Positions 1-11,163 of a stretch of DNA of 40,241 bases are shown piece after piece. The notes beneath the pieces are model-generated. The model saw nothing but the letters and a program-made list of their open reading frames with translations. It did no database searches and was not told where the DNA came from. This DNA is from Basidiobolus meristosporus CBS 931.73. Its lineage: Eukaryota > Basidiobolomycota > Basidiobolomycetes > Basidiobolales > Basidiobolaceae. How positions within the stretch are numbered: position 1 is the stretch's first letter; each line of letters opens with the position of its first letter. A program made the position numbers and the translations under genes. The stretch is from NCBI GenBank assembly GCA_002104905.1, contig MCFE01000744.1:1-40241 (forward strand). Reading direction: 5' to 3'.

Positions 1-1375
1 TGCAGAGTTACCATTTACAATGTATTGCAGGTGATATATGCATTTCGCAAACATCTGTTTGGTTGCCACCACTTGTGCTGTGAATACCTCTGAATATCTG
101 CAAAGAACCTATTGGCATTTAGCAAATATATTCTTTCTCCCAGTGGGGCTCTAGTCCACCTTATGGGAGCATCCTGGCACTTGTTGTGCAAATTCCATAT
201 TCAAAGGTGTAGAAACTGGCTTGCAAATAAGAGAAATCTGGAATATGCAGGTAGAGTTTGGCTAATAAATGTATGTTGCTTGTTACACTCAACCAAACTT
301 TACATTACCTAACTGATTACCCCCCACATTGGGGCTGCTTAGCTTCTTAATGCCATAGGCATAGGTGTCTCCATATGCACATTTATTCTTGGCTTTTTCC
401 AACTTTTCCTTGTTGTCCTCCATGTGCCAATTTATCATATTTGTGACAGACTTGAAGGTAATATTCTGATTGAGATTGAGATATGGTAGTAACTTCAACT
501 TCACTTGTCTGCCTAACTACCCATATGTCTGCTCCATAGGAAACTTTCAAAGGATGAAGCAAGGTTCAATATTCTCAACACACAAAGCAAGATGGAGTAG
601 CAAATGGATGCAGTAGTGACAGAGATCCGCACATTCAGCTTTATGTTTGTAGCTTAGCCGCTAAAATCCCATCACAAAGTCTTTGCATTAAAGCTGTAGA
701 TGCGTCAAGTTGGCATTGGTAATCTACTTCTCTATAAATATTCCTACAATGTAAACAAATAGCCCCAATGCTTCCAATATACTCTTAGTAGAAATGACTG
801 CAAAAGGCTACTAAGTAAACACATATACAGTTCATCCAGCCCTTGCTCTTACAGATACCCTCTATCTTGGGTATCTCCAGTTTCTAATTAACTCTATATT
901 ACAGCCAATGGCTTATAGCTTGCCAACTTTGCTGCAATTGAATGCTGATTTCCATAGATTCTCTCTGCGGAAAGATGATGCTCTTGGTATCAGTGCTTGG
1001 GTAATAATAATGTGTCTCAGGTATGGAGTAAGTCCTCTGGATCTCACACATTGAGAGCAATACCACCCATGGTGCCCAGAAGCACCAGTTATTCTGCTGA
1101 TGGCCGTGGTATCTCTTACCCTGATAAAACATGCACTTTGATATGATGGCCATTTATTGTTATCCTGCTCAAAGCATACAAAATACAACCAGCAATGCAT
1201 ACAGGTAGCTGTGCAGGTTGGATGGTGATTTAGGCCCAGATGCCTGTGAGACCACCAACATATTTCTGTTCTAATGCTTTGAGATAGGTGGTATATTCAA
1301 GTTCATGAGAATCCATTGCCTGCAGAATTTACTTGTAGAGTACTTGTTGAATGAGAATCCATCAAGTGCCAAGGC
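1..1375 (-). pseudogene. Tnp2-like DNA transposase, copy 1, C-terminal part
   Basis: This is the decayed C-terminal half of a Tnp2-type (CACTA/EnSpm or Plavaka-like) transposase, which would cut and move its own DNA element in the nucleus. The minus-strand frames around 289-504 and 899-1200 align with the better preserved copy at 32430-35149. Shared elements include the YYYPSTDTKSIIFPQRE stretch, the cysteine-containing region around CEIQR, and the C-terminal MEDNKEKLEKAK/IKKLSSPN block. Several frameshifts and stops separate these pieces. The gene continues past the left window edge. At 1375 it stops where the gypsy-1 LTR begins; a short N-terminal piece resumes at 6199. About 745 bases present in copy 2 (roughly 34173-34915) are missing. 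Family assignment rests mainly on copy 2. Confidence 0.75.
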
Positions 1376-1745
1376 TGTCACAAGTCTTGGTATAAGAATT
1401 GTAGAGGAATAGGGAGTTTAGCTAGTGTTATATTCACTAAAGCTTGAGCTGATTTTTATTGAGGCTCCAGCAGCTCCTTATATACATTTTTGCCAGATTA
1501 ACTGCTGACTAAATGTATACCCTAATGTAGATTGTGGCAGATGACACATTTGATTGCATCATCACCACCCAATAAGATCCTACTTAATTTTTCTACTCCT
1601 TTCTGATAAGGATCTGCTGATTCATCTGCTGACTAATGCTACTGATTTGATAGACAACACTGATATACTGATAGGCTAAATGTATAACTAATTGATCTGA
1701 CTACAAACTGATCCAACCTAAACATTCAATCAGTAGAACAAAACA
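1376..1745 (-). repeat. 3' LTR of gypsy-1 (370 bp)
   Basis: On the plus strand it begins TGTCACAAGTCTTGG and ends AGTAGAACAAAACA, giving the usual TG...CA ends. It matches the solo LTR at 10281-10649 along its whole length and the truncated 5' LTR at 6048-6198. A TATA-like stretch on the minus strand (TATATAAG, complement of 1478-1485) is the likely core promoter of the LTR. It directly abuts Tnp2-like transposase sequence on the left. Confidence 0.9.
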
Positions 1746-1758
1746 TTTTCCCCTACTA
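1746..1758 (-). promoter_or_regulatory. Polypurine tract of gypsy-1
   Basis: Read on the minus strand this is TAGTAGGGGAAAA immediately before the LTR start TGTTTTGTT. A purine run at this place primes plus-strand DNA synthesis in LTR retrotransposons. It follows the integrase stop codon almost directly. Confidence 0.75.
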
Positions 1759-3240
1759 AAGTGGAGAGGATTCTCCTGAATCTCTTTTCTTATGACACCA
1801 ATGTCTTGATGGTTCACTATTGTTGGCAAGTCTTGCAAGCTTGAGTATGTCTCCATGAGCTAAATCTTCCTGGATATTCCCTTGTTTATCCACTAATTGG
1901 TAAGTTGTAAGTGCACATTCTCTGATGATCTTAAAAGGTCCTGTCCATTCTGGCTCAAACTTCTTCCAAGCATTGTTTCTCAACACTACAAAGTTCCAAA
2001 CTGTCAATGATTCTGGTGATATAGTATTATCAAATCTCTGATTCAACTTTTCTGCACTTTGGAATACTTTGGCCTGTGCCTCTTGAAGCATTTGTTCCAG
2101 CTGATGGTGTCTACTTGGCTGACTGAGCTCAGCTTCTAAGGCATCTGTAAAATTTGCTTGCGTGAGATCTCCTGGAATCCTTGGTTCACATCCATGCAGT
2201 AGACTTGTTCCATCATTCCAGCTGATCATATTGCCCAATAGTGCCATAGCATGCCAGATGGTGCCATACAGTGCCAATTTGGGATCAAAATTGACATGCA
2301 TATGATCCTAAAATATCAAATCAATAACAAAATATACAGCACTTTCTGGCACTATGATCAATGGCACAATGGAACAAGTCTACTAAGTAAAATAGCAATT
2401 GTTGGGTGGTGTTGTGTACTCTAACTCTGCATGCAAAAAGTGCTTGGTCTATATACTCATCCCATCTACTGACAGCTCCATTTGCATACCTGGTCAGCAT
2501 TTTCCCAAGTAATCCATTAAACAGCTCAGTGACTCCATTAGTTCTAAGGTGATATGCTAATGTTTTCAAGTGTCTGATGTGCGGCATTTCCAGGTAAGCT
2601 TCTAGTGTCTTTGCCATAAGGATTGCTACTATATTAGTTTTAATCTCTACAGGGCATCCAAACTTCATAAGGATTGCATGGTAGATGAAACTTGCAACTT
2701 CTTGTTCACTGGCTACAGGTACTGCTTTAGCCACTGGCCATTTGTGGCATGGCCAATTGCTACTAGGATCCAACAGTCACATTTCCTGGTTGTTGGCAGT
2801 CTTCCAAAAGAAGTCAATTCCCCATCTTTCAAATGGTCCTACTGGCTCCAAGGGAAAGAGTTTGGCAGTACTTTGTGGCTGCCCTTGATGGATTTGGCAT
2901 CATGGGCAGGTTATCACCAGCTTCTCAATATCTTGTTTCATTCTGGGCCACCATGCTCTAGCTTTCACAAGGCTATAGGTTACTTCAATACCAAGATGTC
3001 CATAACCACAGTGTAGCTTATGTATTAAATTCAGGCAGGCAACATAAGGACAATAGGCAATAGGGCTTCCATCAACAACTTGGTAGAGTGCTGCATCCTG
3101 AACCACAAATTTGCTGGCTTCATCCCAGATTATCTTCTTAATCTCTTTATCCACCTCATAAGGAGTGGCTAGGTCCTCCCAGTACTTTGGTAATAAGCTA
3201 GGCCAATGTGATTCATTCTCTAAGTTGAGTTGTGCAACTT
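1756..3240 (-). pseudogene. gypsy-1 integrase (degenerate)
   Basis: Integrase inserts element cDNA into the host genome. The zinc-binding N-terminal domain is at 2900-3154, with the HCGYGHLG motif, the WWPRMKQDIEKLV block and a CP cysteine pair that is interrupted by a stop. The catalytic core region lies at 2321-2773 and contains KWPVAKAVPVASEQE and a decayed TNGVTELFNG segment where the catalytic glutamate is expected. The C-terminal domain is at 1756-2301, with KFEPEWTGPFKI (a GPF/Y-type motif) and AHGDILKLARL. The frame is broken between all three parts. No chromodomain follows. The gypsy-2 and gypsy-4 copies carry the same blocks. Confidence 0.85.
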
Positions 3241-3299
3241 GTTCTAGTCATGATAAGGCATCAGCAGCAGTGTTGTTTTTCCCAGGGCAGTAGAAAATC

Positions 3300-4450
3300 T
3301 CCTAATCAAATTGCTGAATGTATTCACTCCATCCTCTCATTCTGTTGGAGAGTAACTTTTAACTAAATACACACTTAAGCAAGGCATGTTCAGTCTTCAC
3401 ATTGCATTTGACTCCTATAGCATCACCATGTCTTCAAGCAGTGTATTATAGCAAACATCTTCTTCTCATGCACTGGATAGCTTTGTGCTGCTGAGTTCAG
3501 CTTCTTGGATTCAAAGGCAACTGGGTAGTCCTTTCCTTCATGTTCTTGGCTCAATACTCCACCAATTGCAAAAACTAAAGCATCTGTGCACAGAGTAAAC
3601 TCTTTTCTGAAGTCAGGTATTCTTAAGCTTGGCAGCTTAGCAAGTTCATTCTTCAGCATCAGGAAGGCAGTCTCACAAGCTATGTCCCACTTGTGGGTAC
3701 TGTCTTTCTTGAGGATATCAGTTAAAGGGGCTGCAATACTTGCAAAGGACTTGACAAATCTCTAATAATAGAAAACCATTCCAAGGATTGATCTGAGCTC
3801 TGATATGCTATAGGGCTGCTTCAGATTCTTGATAGCTTCAACATTCTTAAGGTCTAAAGTCACTCCTGTACTAGTCACTATGTGTCCCAGATATTCAATG
3901 TAATCCTTGAGGAATTAACACTTGGATAGCTTGCCATGTAGTTTATTCTCTCTTAGCTTCTTCAAGACCTTTTCAATGTGCACCATATGATCCTATTCTG
4001 TCTAGCTGTATATCAATTTGTCACCTAGGTGCATTATCACAAACTTGTTCAAGTACTCCTGGAAGATAGTGTGCATCAGGGTCATGCATTTTGTAAGGGC
4101 AGTAATTATGCCAAAACCCATGACTAAGCGCTTGTAATATCCATATCTAGTCCTGAATGCTGTCTTAGGGATGTCTTCTGGCTTCACCCTAATCTGGTTG
4201 TATCCTAACATGAGGTTAATCTTGCAGAAAATAGAGGCTCCATTGAGTTGATCCAAAAGCTCATCAATCCAAGGTATGGGGTACGTATTCTTCACAACAA
4301 CTGAGTTGCAGGCTCTGTAGTCAATGTACATCCCAAGTGTCCCATCCTTCTTCTTCAGAAAAAGTACTGGTGCTACTCAAGGTGACTTGCTGGGTCTGAT
4401 ATATCCTTGCTCCAATAGCTGATCTATTTGTCGCTAGATCTCTTCTAACT
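3300..4450 (-). pseudogene. gypsy-1 reverse transcriptase and RNase H (degenerate)
   Basis: The reverse transcriptase fingers and palm are at 4002-4331: the frame shows YNQIRVKPEDIPKTAF and YGYYKRLVMGFG. The catalytic YLDD box has decayed to HLGD (4005-4034), so two key residues are lost. RNase H is at 3423-3659, with the CTDALVFAIGGVLSQEHEGK region and ESKKLNSAAQSYPVHEKKM. Stops and frame changes between 3660 and 4000 break the connection. The better gypsy-2 copy (28381-28392) keeps YLDD. Non-functional. Confidence 0.87.
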
Positions 4451-4459
4451 GCAATGACC

Positions 4460-5036
4460 TCATTCTGTAAGGTTTTGTACTCACTGGAGGGCTATCTCCT
4501 GTGTCATTGGCATGATCTGCATCTCTGACAGGTGGTAGGCTTACAAGTTGATCTGGAAATATGTCTGAATATTCCTTCTGAAGAGCCAGGACTTTTTGGG
4601 GTACTGGAGTAGAGGGATCCTTTTGTAATACTGCCATGAGGAACATCTGGGTGCCTTTTCTGAGTGCTCTACAGAACTGTGACTTGCAAAGTTCACTTGT
4701 TTAACATACACTGGAATTGACCAAGTTGAAATCCAGTCTGGCAGGTAATAGCCCATAGGTCTTGTTATCCTTGTGGATCTGAGTGGCAATATATATAGGC
4801 CTGTAGGTTGTCTTCATAGTCATTGATCTATATCCTTACTGGCTGAGTAATACAGTTGATTATGTGGGATTGCCCATCAGCTGTTGAGACTGAAGTTGAT
4901 TTGGTAGGTTCTGAGTTGATTCCAGCTTTCAAAGCAAATTGCTCTGACATGTACTCAAACAATGCTCCTAAGTCAATCATGATCTTGGCAGTTACTCCAT
5001 CTATTACTCCTTTCAAATATAATAGCTTTCCTGAGT
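4460..5036 (-). pseudogene. gypsy-1 protease and linker (degenerate)
   Basis: A retroviral-type aspartic protease region precedes the reverse transcriptase. The frame at 4828-5016 shows KIMIDLGALFEYMSEQFALK. The catalytic D-S/T-G triad is expected here and reads D-L-G, so the active site is altered. The linker at 4434-4789 covers the stretch that leads into the RT. In gypsy-2 the same region is split by a solo copia LTR, so the two copies help define the original sequence. Confidence 0.75.
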
Positions 5037-5989
5037 TTAGGTCATCTGGGATTGGTATTCTTTTGTCATATGGAAGGTGAGTTCTGAGTCTTCTTCAAGT
5101 TCATCCTTCATGTTACTTTGCTTAAGGGCTTCAATATGGCTGAAGGTTCTTGATGGCTTGTGTCCATTTCTTCTTGGAGGGCAGTACTTTGCAATATGTC
5201 CCTGCTGGTGGCAATTGAAGCAAAGTCCTTTCTTCTTATGTTCTTCTGAGGTAGGATTCTTCTGCATAGCATCTATTTCCATTGGCTCTACTTCTAATTT
5301 TCTTCTTTCATAATGATTGTAGCCTCTGTGATTGGTCATTGTGGGCTTTCCAGCTCCAAATGTAGTTGAGTCATAGTCAATGGCAATCTTGATAGCTTCT
5401 TCAGTGGTCTGGGGTCTTTGATAATTCACTTTCTTGCAAGTTCTTTTTTTCAATCCATCAATAAAGTATTCCACTTGATCCAGGGGGTCCAATCCTTCAA
5501 TTTGTCCAAGTGGATATCTTTATTCATAGATATACTCTTGAACCATTCCTCTCTGTCTGAGTGTCTTCAACTTTCTTTGTAGTAGTGTCTGCAGGTGTGG
5601 AGGTTCAAAAGTATCCTGAATTTCCAACACAAACTCATTCCAGGTAGAGATTTAGAGCATCCCATCTTGGTGGCTGACCTGATCTTGCTGTGGTACCACT
5701 GTAGAGCTGCATCTGCCAGGTAAGAGGCTGCATACTGTAACCTGCTTTCTGGAGCAATTTCCTTAGCCCTGAAAGCTTCTTCAATTTGGAAGAGCCAAGT
5801 TGCCAGGTTTTCATTGACTCTATCATGGTACCGGTTGACCTTCACACTAAGATTGTTCTTGACAGAGTTTTGCTTGCATTGGGCCATGGTAGTCATTCCC
5901 TGTTGCTGCTGGCTAAGAATCTGGCGTAACTGTTGCTGTTGTGCCAGTATTTGCTGCATAGCATTCTTCCATTCTTGATTTTCAGACAT
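5037..5989 (-). pseudogene. gypsy-1 gag with CCHC zinc knuckle
   Basis: Gag forms the particle that packages element RNA. The first ATG after the primer-binding site is at 5989. The N-terminal part (5567-5989) has a glutamine-rich coiled stretch (QQILAQQQQLRQILSQQQQ) and a retrotransposon-gag type block (WLFQIEEAF...AASYLADAALQWY). The C-terminal part (5037-5492) holds a zinc knuckle CFNCHQQGHIAKYC at 5181-5222, with all four C-C-H-C ligands present. A frame break lies near 5500-5570. Gypsy-2 has the same gag with a truncated knuckle. Confidence 0.88.
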
Positions 5990-6029
5990 CTTGAGGGAGG
6001 CTTCTTCTTTCTTCAGGAGGGAGGTCCCG

Positions 6030-6047
6030 GGTTGTTGCTGCTACCAA
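6030..6047 (-). promoter_or_regulatory. Primer-binding site of gypsy-1
   Basis: Directly after the 5' LTR end on the minus strand the sequence reads TTGGTAGCAGCAACAAC. TGGTAGC is the start of primer-binding sites complementary to initiator methionine tRNA, as in yeast Ty1. The tRNA identity is inferred from this short match only. Confidence 0.6.
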
Positions 6048-6198
6048 TGTTACAAGTCCTGGTATAAGAGTTGCAGAGGAATAGGGAGTTTAGCTAGTAT
6101 TGTATTCACTAAAACTTGAACTGATTTTTATTGAGGCTTCAGCTGCTGCTTATATACATTTTTGCCAGGTCAATTGCTGACTCAATGTATTTCCTAAC
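6048..6198 (-). repeat. Truncated 5' LTR of gypsy-1
   Basis: It starts TGTTACAAGTCCTGG on the plus strand and follows the 370-bp LTR for about 150 bases. It then switches at about 6196-6199 to Tnp2-like transposase sequence. The outer 220 bases of the LTR and the target duplication are deleted. Confidence 0.88.
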
Positions 6199-6563
6199 AG
6201 AAGTATCAAGTGGCTGGCAAGATATTGTTGGTACAATGGCAACTGGTTAATTGTTATATATGACTTGTGTGATAAAACACTATCTATGATCCTTGCAATA
6301 CTACCTATGCTGTCTGCATGCTTCATGGCTGAGAGGCTTGCTACAATAGCCACATGGTCTTTTTTCTCTTCTCTTATGGCATTGAATCAAGGTAGTCTTG
6401 TCCATTGGGCAAACAGTTTAACACTAAACAGAGTAGCACTCTAATATCACTTTTTTGTCAATAATCATGTGAATATAAGACAATCAGGTATTGACACATT
6501 GCACTTACATGAATGCAGGATTCAATGATGACCTGCCATAGTAAGCATTATAAGTAGAGCTGT
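6199..6563 (-). pseudogene. Tnp2-like transposase copy 1, N-terminal part and 5' leader
   Basis: This matches the N-terminal region of copy 2 (about 34914-35280). The minus-strand frames contain the stretch AIVASLSAMKHADSI also seen in copy 2. The DNA includes the block encoding the cysteine/histidine-rich N-terminus. It is separated from the C-terminal part by gypsy-1 and by a deletion. The right end leads into the shared spacer toward the divergent accessory gene, now interrupted by a solo LTR. Confidence 0.75.
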
Positions 6564-6922
6564 GGTACTGTTGTAAGAGTCTTGGTGATATTGGAAGTGA
6601 TTGGGAGGACAAGTAGATTATGTGGTTTTCACCTAATGATTTATTGAATGTAAAAGTAGTATTTATGCTTTTACCTGATCTTGGCATTACAAACACGTAG
6701 AATAGGTTAAGGAAGGTTCCAAGAACATGTGTGCAAAGTTGGGGGCTGTTTGGACAACTTTGATAATTTTCATGTTCTGGGTACCTGGTATATTGGTGAA
6801 AATATTGTAAGTAAATCCCAACAAGGAATTTGGTCAGTATTCTCTAGGATTTGAAGGTAATGATCTAAGTGACTAGGTTAGGTGAATATATAGGTGGAAA
6901 TACAAATTTTTACAATAGGTAC
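6564..6922 (+). repeat. Solo LTR (349 bp) with GGTAC target duplication
   Basis: The LTR is 6569-6917, from TGTTGTAAGAGTCTTGG to TTTTTACAATA, so its last CA has become TA. It is flanked by perfect 5-bp repeats GGTAC (6564-6568 and 6918-6922). The equivalent spacer beside Tnp2 copy 2 (near 35280) lacks it and gives the empty site. It is homologous to 31437-31696 and more distantly to 10810-11158. No internal retrotransposon region of this family is present nearby, so it is a recombination product. Confidence 0.9.
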
Positions 6923-6979
6923 AACATACACACATTTCAGAAACACCATTTCCCCTTTAGTTTAACCCACTTCACATAT

Positions 6980-8835
6980 ATGCCACCAAAGCATAACACA
7001 AAGTTATCTGGTTCCCAACCAAACCCCACTGCTGACAGCAGCAGAAGAATGGTTAGACAACAGCTTGCTTTGACATTCAGTGCTTCAAGCAGGGTTAGAA
7101 CCAATAAGGCCCTGTGGACAGTGTGGCCACTGAAAGAAATAATGCAGGCTCCTGAGGCTCTCAGTCTATTAGGTAATTAGGAATCTCTGTGGAGCTGCAA
7201 GTGGACCACAATGCTGAGGCAGATGAGACTGTATCAAAAGCAGTATCTTTAGTTGAAGACCAGCAAGTGGCTATCTTAATGTTACCACTACCCATATTAG
7301 CAATTTTGTTGTCACCACATACCAAAACATTTTTCAAGTAACTAGGTGCAGTGGCTGATAGGATAGATAAAATGACCCAGAGAAATCTGAAAATAGTTCA
7401 GAGGCAGGACAAGCAGGTAAGAGGTATATAGCAATCAATATCTCAGGTAGAGAAAGCAGTATTTTTGCTGCAAAGAAGGAACTCAAGTAGCTCAACCTCA
7501 CACCCAAGTATTGAGCCATATCCTGTATGACAGCAGAGGGACACTGCACAGTCTTTGAAGCACAACAACAGTGCCCAAGATAAAGCCTACAGAGAGAACT
7601 ATTATGGCATGGGAGGGAGAAATGTAGTGCTAGTACCAAAGCTTTAAGATCTCAAGACACTGAAGATATGTGAAGCTGTTGATTGTAATGGTAAAGAGTG
7701 GACTAATATTCAAGAGGTAGTCAGAAGTCTAGCAAGCTGACAGTTCATGGCCAGCATACTATGAGACCATAAGGAACTCAAGGCCAAGCAGAATGTGCTT
7801 GACTTGCTCCATGAACATTATCCTGGACTAAAACAAGCATACCAATTTGGGTTGGCATTGGTATACTATGGAATTATCTCAAGAATTGCAGAAAGTGTCA
7901 AAGGCACAAGAGCAAGGGTGCAATTGCTAATAACCAGTGACTTCCACAAGAGCCTGCTACAAGAAGGGTCAAATGCTCAAAACAAGCATCAATGAGATAT
8001 CAGGTAACCAGAGCAGTTTCAATCAGGGCAAAGCAGGCAGACACAAATGCACCAGATCAACAGCTACCAAGTAAAAGTGTAGTTTTACTCAAGAAGAACT
8101 CAGTTGAAGTGGTAGTGAAGGACCTGGCAGTGATAAAAACAGGCAGCTACTTCAGGTGCCAATCATAGCATGGCTAAGAGCTTGAAACAAGCAGAAAGGA
8201 AGCATCAGGTTGCCTTTGGAGTGCCAGTAACAGACAAGCAGGCCAAAACAGATGCATCAGAGGAGATGTAGTGCAATACATGAAGAACTCACTCAAAGAA
8301 GCAGTGAAAGACCTGGCTTGGACTAACAAACAGGTGAAGAGAAAAAGTCTGCCCAAGCTATAGGCCAGAAAACATGACAAAAAAGGTGCAGTTCTTGCCA
8401 ATTAATGCTCTAAGCCCAGAATAGACTGATTTCCATCATAGCCAAGAAGATTTACCAATAAGAAGACAGCTGTATTCAGAAAAGTTGGAAGCACAGCTGG
8501 TTGAGCTATGCTCTAGTGAGGTAGATGGGTTTTCAGAGAAAGACTACTTGTCTACTACAGCCTCCATGTCCTTCATTGTCAATAGAGTGGATATCCCACT
8601 GACATACAAATTTGCAATGTCAAGAACTCAAAAGGTTATTGCAATGCCTGCAGAGGAGTTTTGGAACATTAATTGGCACACTGAGAGGTTGGTGACTTTT
8701 TCAAGAGTACTGCTTAGGAAAACTCACTTGAATATTGCAAGGATTTATTGCAAAACCTGGCAGATGAGAAGCTAGACCTTGTAGAAGCAGCTGAAGACCA
8801 GGACACATGGGATCCAAGGAATGATTCTGGTAGTT
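6980..8835 (+). pseudogene. Accessory gene of Tnp2-like element, copy 1
   Basis: A decayed gene reading away from the transposase. I do not recognise the family. It starts MPPKHNTKLSGSQPNP, matching copy 2 at 35343. The part up to about 7735 aligns with copy 2. The part from about 7640 to 8830 aligns with copy 3 on the opposite strand (30740-31436), including the block around ARIYCKTWQMRS and the following DNA agctgaagaccagga. A longer preserved frame is 8485-8775. Many stops interrupt it. The original protein was probably several hundred residues with a coiled-coil N-terminal third. Its constant position beside the transposase suggests a second protein of the same element; that function is inference. 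Confidence 0.6.
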
Positions 8836-10280
8836 CTGCTCTGAAGTGTGTGTGTTGACCTGATATGTATTGACTCAATGCAGGGTGCTTTTGTGAGGGG
8901 TGCTGATATAGACAGGATTCACATGTTCAGGCATGCAACATTGCAGGGGATGGTAAGGGATCCAGCATGGTGTGCTGGCACTGTCCAGACTCAGTTGCTT
9001 ACGGTCTGTATTCTTTCTCTTGAAACTCACCTTTGAATTCCTCATTGTACTGACTTACCCTCTGTCTGATACTTTGGAAGTGTTACTTTAATAAGTCCTG
9101 TATGCATTGCTCTCTAAAGTCACTTGGCTCTACTCATATATCACACGGTGCATTAGTCATTTCAGGCAAAGACTCATTCAAAATATCTTAAATTCCCAAA
9201 GTTGTGGCACAAGTAGATGCATCTGGCATATATTGTGTATATTGCTCATGGAATTGTTTGTGTGCAGCTTCATCATTGTATTCCCCCACTCTCAGCTCAT
9301 TCTTAATATCAATACTTGTCTTGTTATATATCTTATTACATGCATCTGCTAATATCTTGATGTAGAACTGTTGACACAGCTTTCTCCTCCAATTCTTCCA
9401 GTTCTGTCAGCTCTATGATGTATCCAGCTCTGCTAGATCAATGAGTAGTGCCCTTATATCTGTATTAAGGCTTATCATAGACACTTGAGCAATACTAAAA
9501 TCTATTGACAAGGACATGAATGCATCCAACATTCACTTTCTTAGTCTGGACCTTGCTTGTCAGCTGGGGGATGGGTTTTGTCTAGGTTGTACTAAAGATG
9601 AGTTAGGATTTGTTATAGGGACAAAAGTGATGGATTTTGATACCTATATAATAGTATATTGGTATCAAACTTGTCCTGTATCAAGTGTATATGCAAACTG
9701 ATGTAATTGTTGAATTTCCATATGTTATGCATGATGCAACTTGGATTGCATTGACACAGATGAGATTGCATCAATTGGAGATTTCCTATTTGATTATAGA
9801 CTAGTGAGTAAGTCATGAATAAAGCCACCAAGTCACTGTTTGAGGAAGATTTTTACAACATAATGATGGGATACATTACAACATAATGATGGGATACATG
9901 GTAATTGATAGAGGCTTAATTATAATGCATGGAAAATCAGATAAACTAAGCTGATGGTGCTAAATAAATCATATCACCTCTACTGGATTATGTACCAGCT
10001 TTGAGATGACCAACTCATCTGAATGGTCATTTCTCATTGATCTTATCACTAACACTGAATTTCTTTCAAATGAATGACTCAGTGAAAGCTTGGAATACTA
10101 GGCTTAAAAGCTCAATATACTTCCAAATCCCAGACTGTTCAGCAGCAGATTCCATATCAGGAGCATTTTGGATACCTTCCCACTCAGGATTAAAAGATAT
10201 TGTAGAGGGCAGAGACTCTGTTATTGTGGCAAATACAAGCCACACTGTGTGAAGATTCAAGCACTGCCTGACATTGAGGG
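8836..10280. other. No recognisable gene; AT-rich decayed sequence
   Basis: Only short open frames occur (8848-9036, 9107-9352, 9516-9701), none with a motif I recognise. Part of it may be the distal half of the Tnp2-like element, since it follows accessory copy 1 without an LTR boundary. It contains a 23-bp tandem duplication at 9854-9899. Confidence 0.5.
9854..9899. repeat. Perfect 23-bp tandem duplication
   Basis: The unit TACAACATAATGATGGGATA plus CAT occurs twice head to tail (9854-9876 and 9877-9899) with no mismatch. In otherwise decayed sequence this implies a recent replication slip. Confidence 0.9.
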
Positions 10281-10649
10281 TGTTACAAGTCTTGATATAA
10301 GTGTTGTAGAGAAAATGTAAGTTTAGCTAGTATTGTATTCACCAAAACTTGAGCTGATTCTTATAGAGGTTCCAGCAGCTCCTTATATACATTTTGCCAG
10401 ATCAATTGCTGACTCAATGTATTTCTTAATGTAGGCTGTGGCTGATGACTCATTTGATTGCATCATCATCACCCAATAAGATCCTTCTTAATATATCTAT
10501 TCCTGTTTGATAAGGATCTGCTGATTCATCTGCTGAGTAATGCTACTGATTTGATATATACACCTGATAAACTGATAAGCTAAACATACAACTAATTGAT
10601 TTGACTAAATATTGATCTAACTTAAACATTCAAGCTGTAGATCATAACA
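10281..10649 (-). repeat. Solo LTR of the gypsy-1 family (369 bp)
   Basis: It begins TGTTACAAGTCTTGAT and ends ATCATAACA, and aligns throughout with the 370-bp LTR at 1376-1745. No gag or pol adjoins it. The flanks (GAGGG and GGGGT) do not form a convincing target duplication, so it may have lost one side or mutated. Orientation follows gypsy-1. Confidence 0.88.
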
Positions 10650-10804
10650 GGGGTAACATCATCTCATTTAGTGGGCCATTTACCAGAAGTAGGCATGACA
10701 AAGCACTCCAGGTAGAGCATCATCCAAAACTCAGTAAAGGGGAGAAATGTATGGCAAACTTAGCTTACATAGGAGAGGATTGCCAGAGATTAGGATGTAT
10801 GACT

Positions 10805-11163
10805 GCTCATGTTGAAATATTAGAGAGATATATTGGAAGTGAATTGGAGAATTAGAAGATTTACATGATATTCACTTGATGTTTTATTGAGTTGCAACAC
10901 AGTATTTATACCTATTGCAGAACTACGTAAATGCAACTATTTGGTCATTATTAGGGGAGTCTCAGGAGTACATGTGCCAAGTTTTGGCTCATTTGGACAA
11001 GTTTCAGATTTTCCTAAAATTCTGTACTTCTCTAATTCCCAATAATTAGTAAATATCTTACGGACTAATTTTCATGTTGATAATCTGAAATATATCATTT
11101 CACTAAGTGCTAGTTCATAATATATTAATAATTAGGTGGACTCCTAATTATTTCAACAGCTCA
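10805..11163 (+). repeat. Solo LTR (349 bp) with GCTCA target duplication
   Basis: The LTR is 10810-11158, from TGTTGAAATATTAG to TAATTATTTCAACA, with 9-bp inverted ends TGTTGAAAT/ATTTCAACA. Perfect 5-bp repeats GCTCA flank it (10805-10809 and 11159-11163). It has the same length and several shared blocks (for example ATATTGGAAGTGA and CATTTGGACAAGTT) as the LTR at 6569-6917, so they are probably subfamilies. It contains a TATA-like CAGTATTTATACC block near 10910. Confidence 0.9.

Larger units (their letters stand above)
1376..6198 (-). mobile_element. Degenerate Ty3/gypsy retrotransposon gypsy-1
   Basis: An almost complete gypsy element on the minus strand, inserted into Tnp2-like copy 1. 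In its own direction it has a truncated 5' LTR (6048-6198), a primer-binding site, gag with a zinc knuckle, protease, reverse transcriptase, RNase H, integrase, a polypurine tract and a complete 370-bp 3' LTR (1376-1745). The domain order protease-RT-RNase H-integrase defines Ty3/gypsy. Multiple stops and frameshifts make it non-functional. The target duplication cannot be read because the right end is deleted together with flanking transposase sequence. Confidence 0.9.

Noticed and set aside
10276-10654. Target duplication around the gypsy-family solo LTR
   Set aside because: GAGGG and GGGGT differ at several positions; I could not support a duplication.
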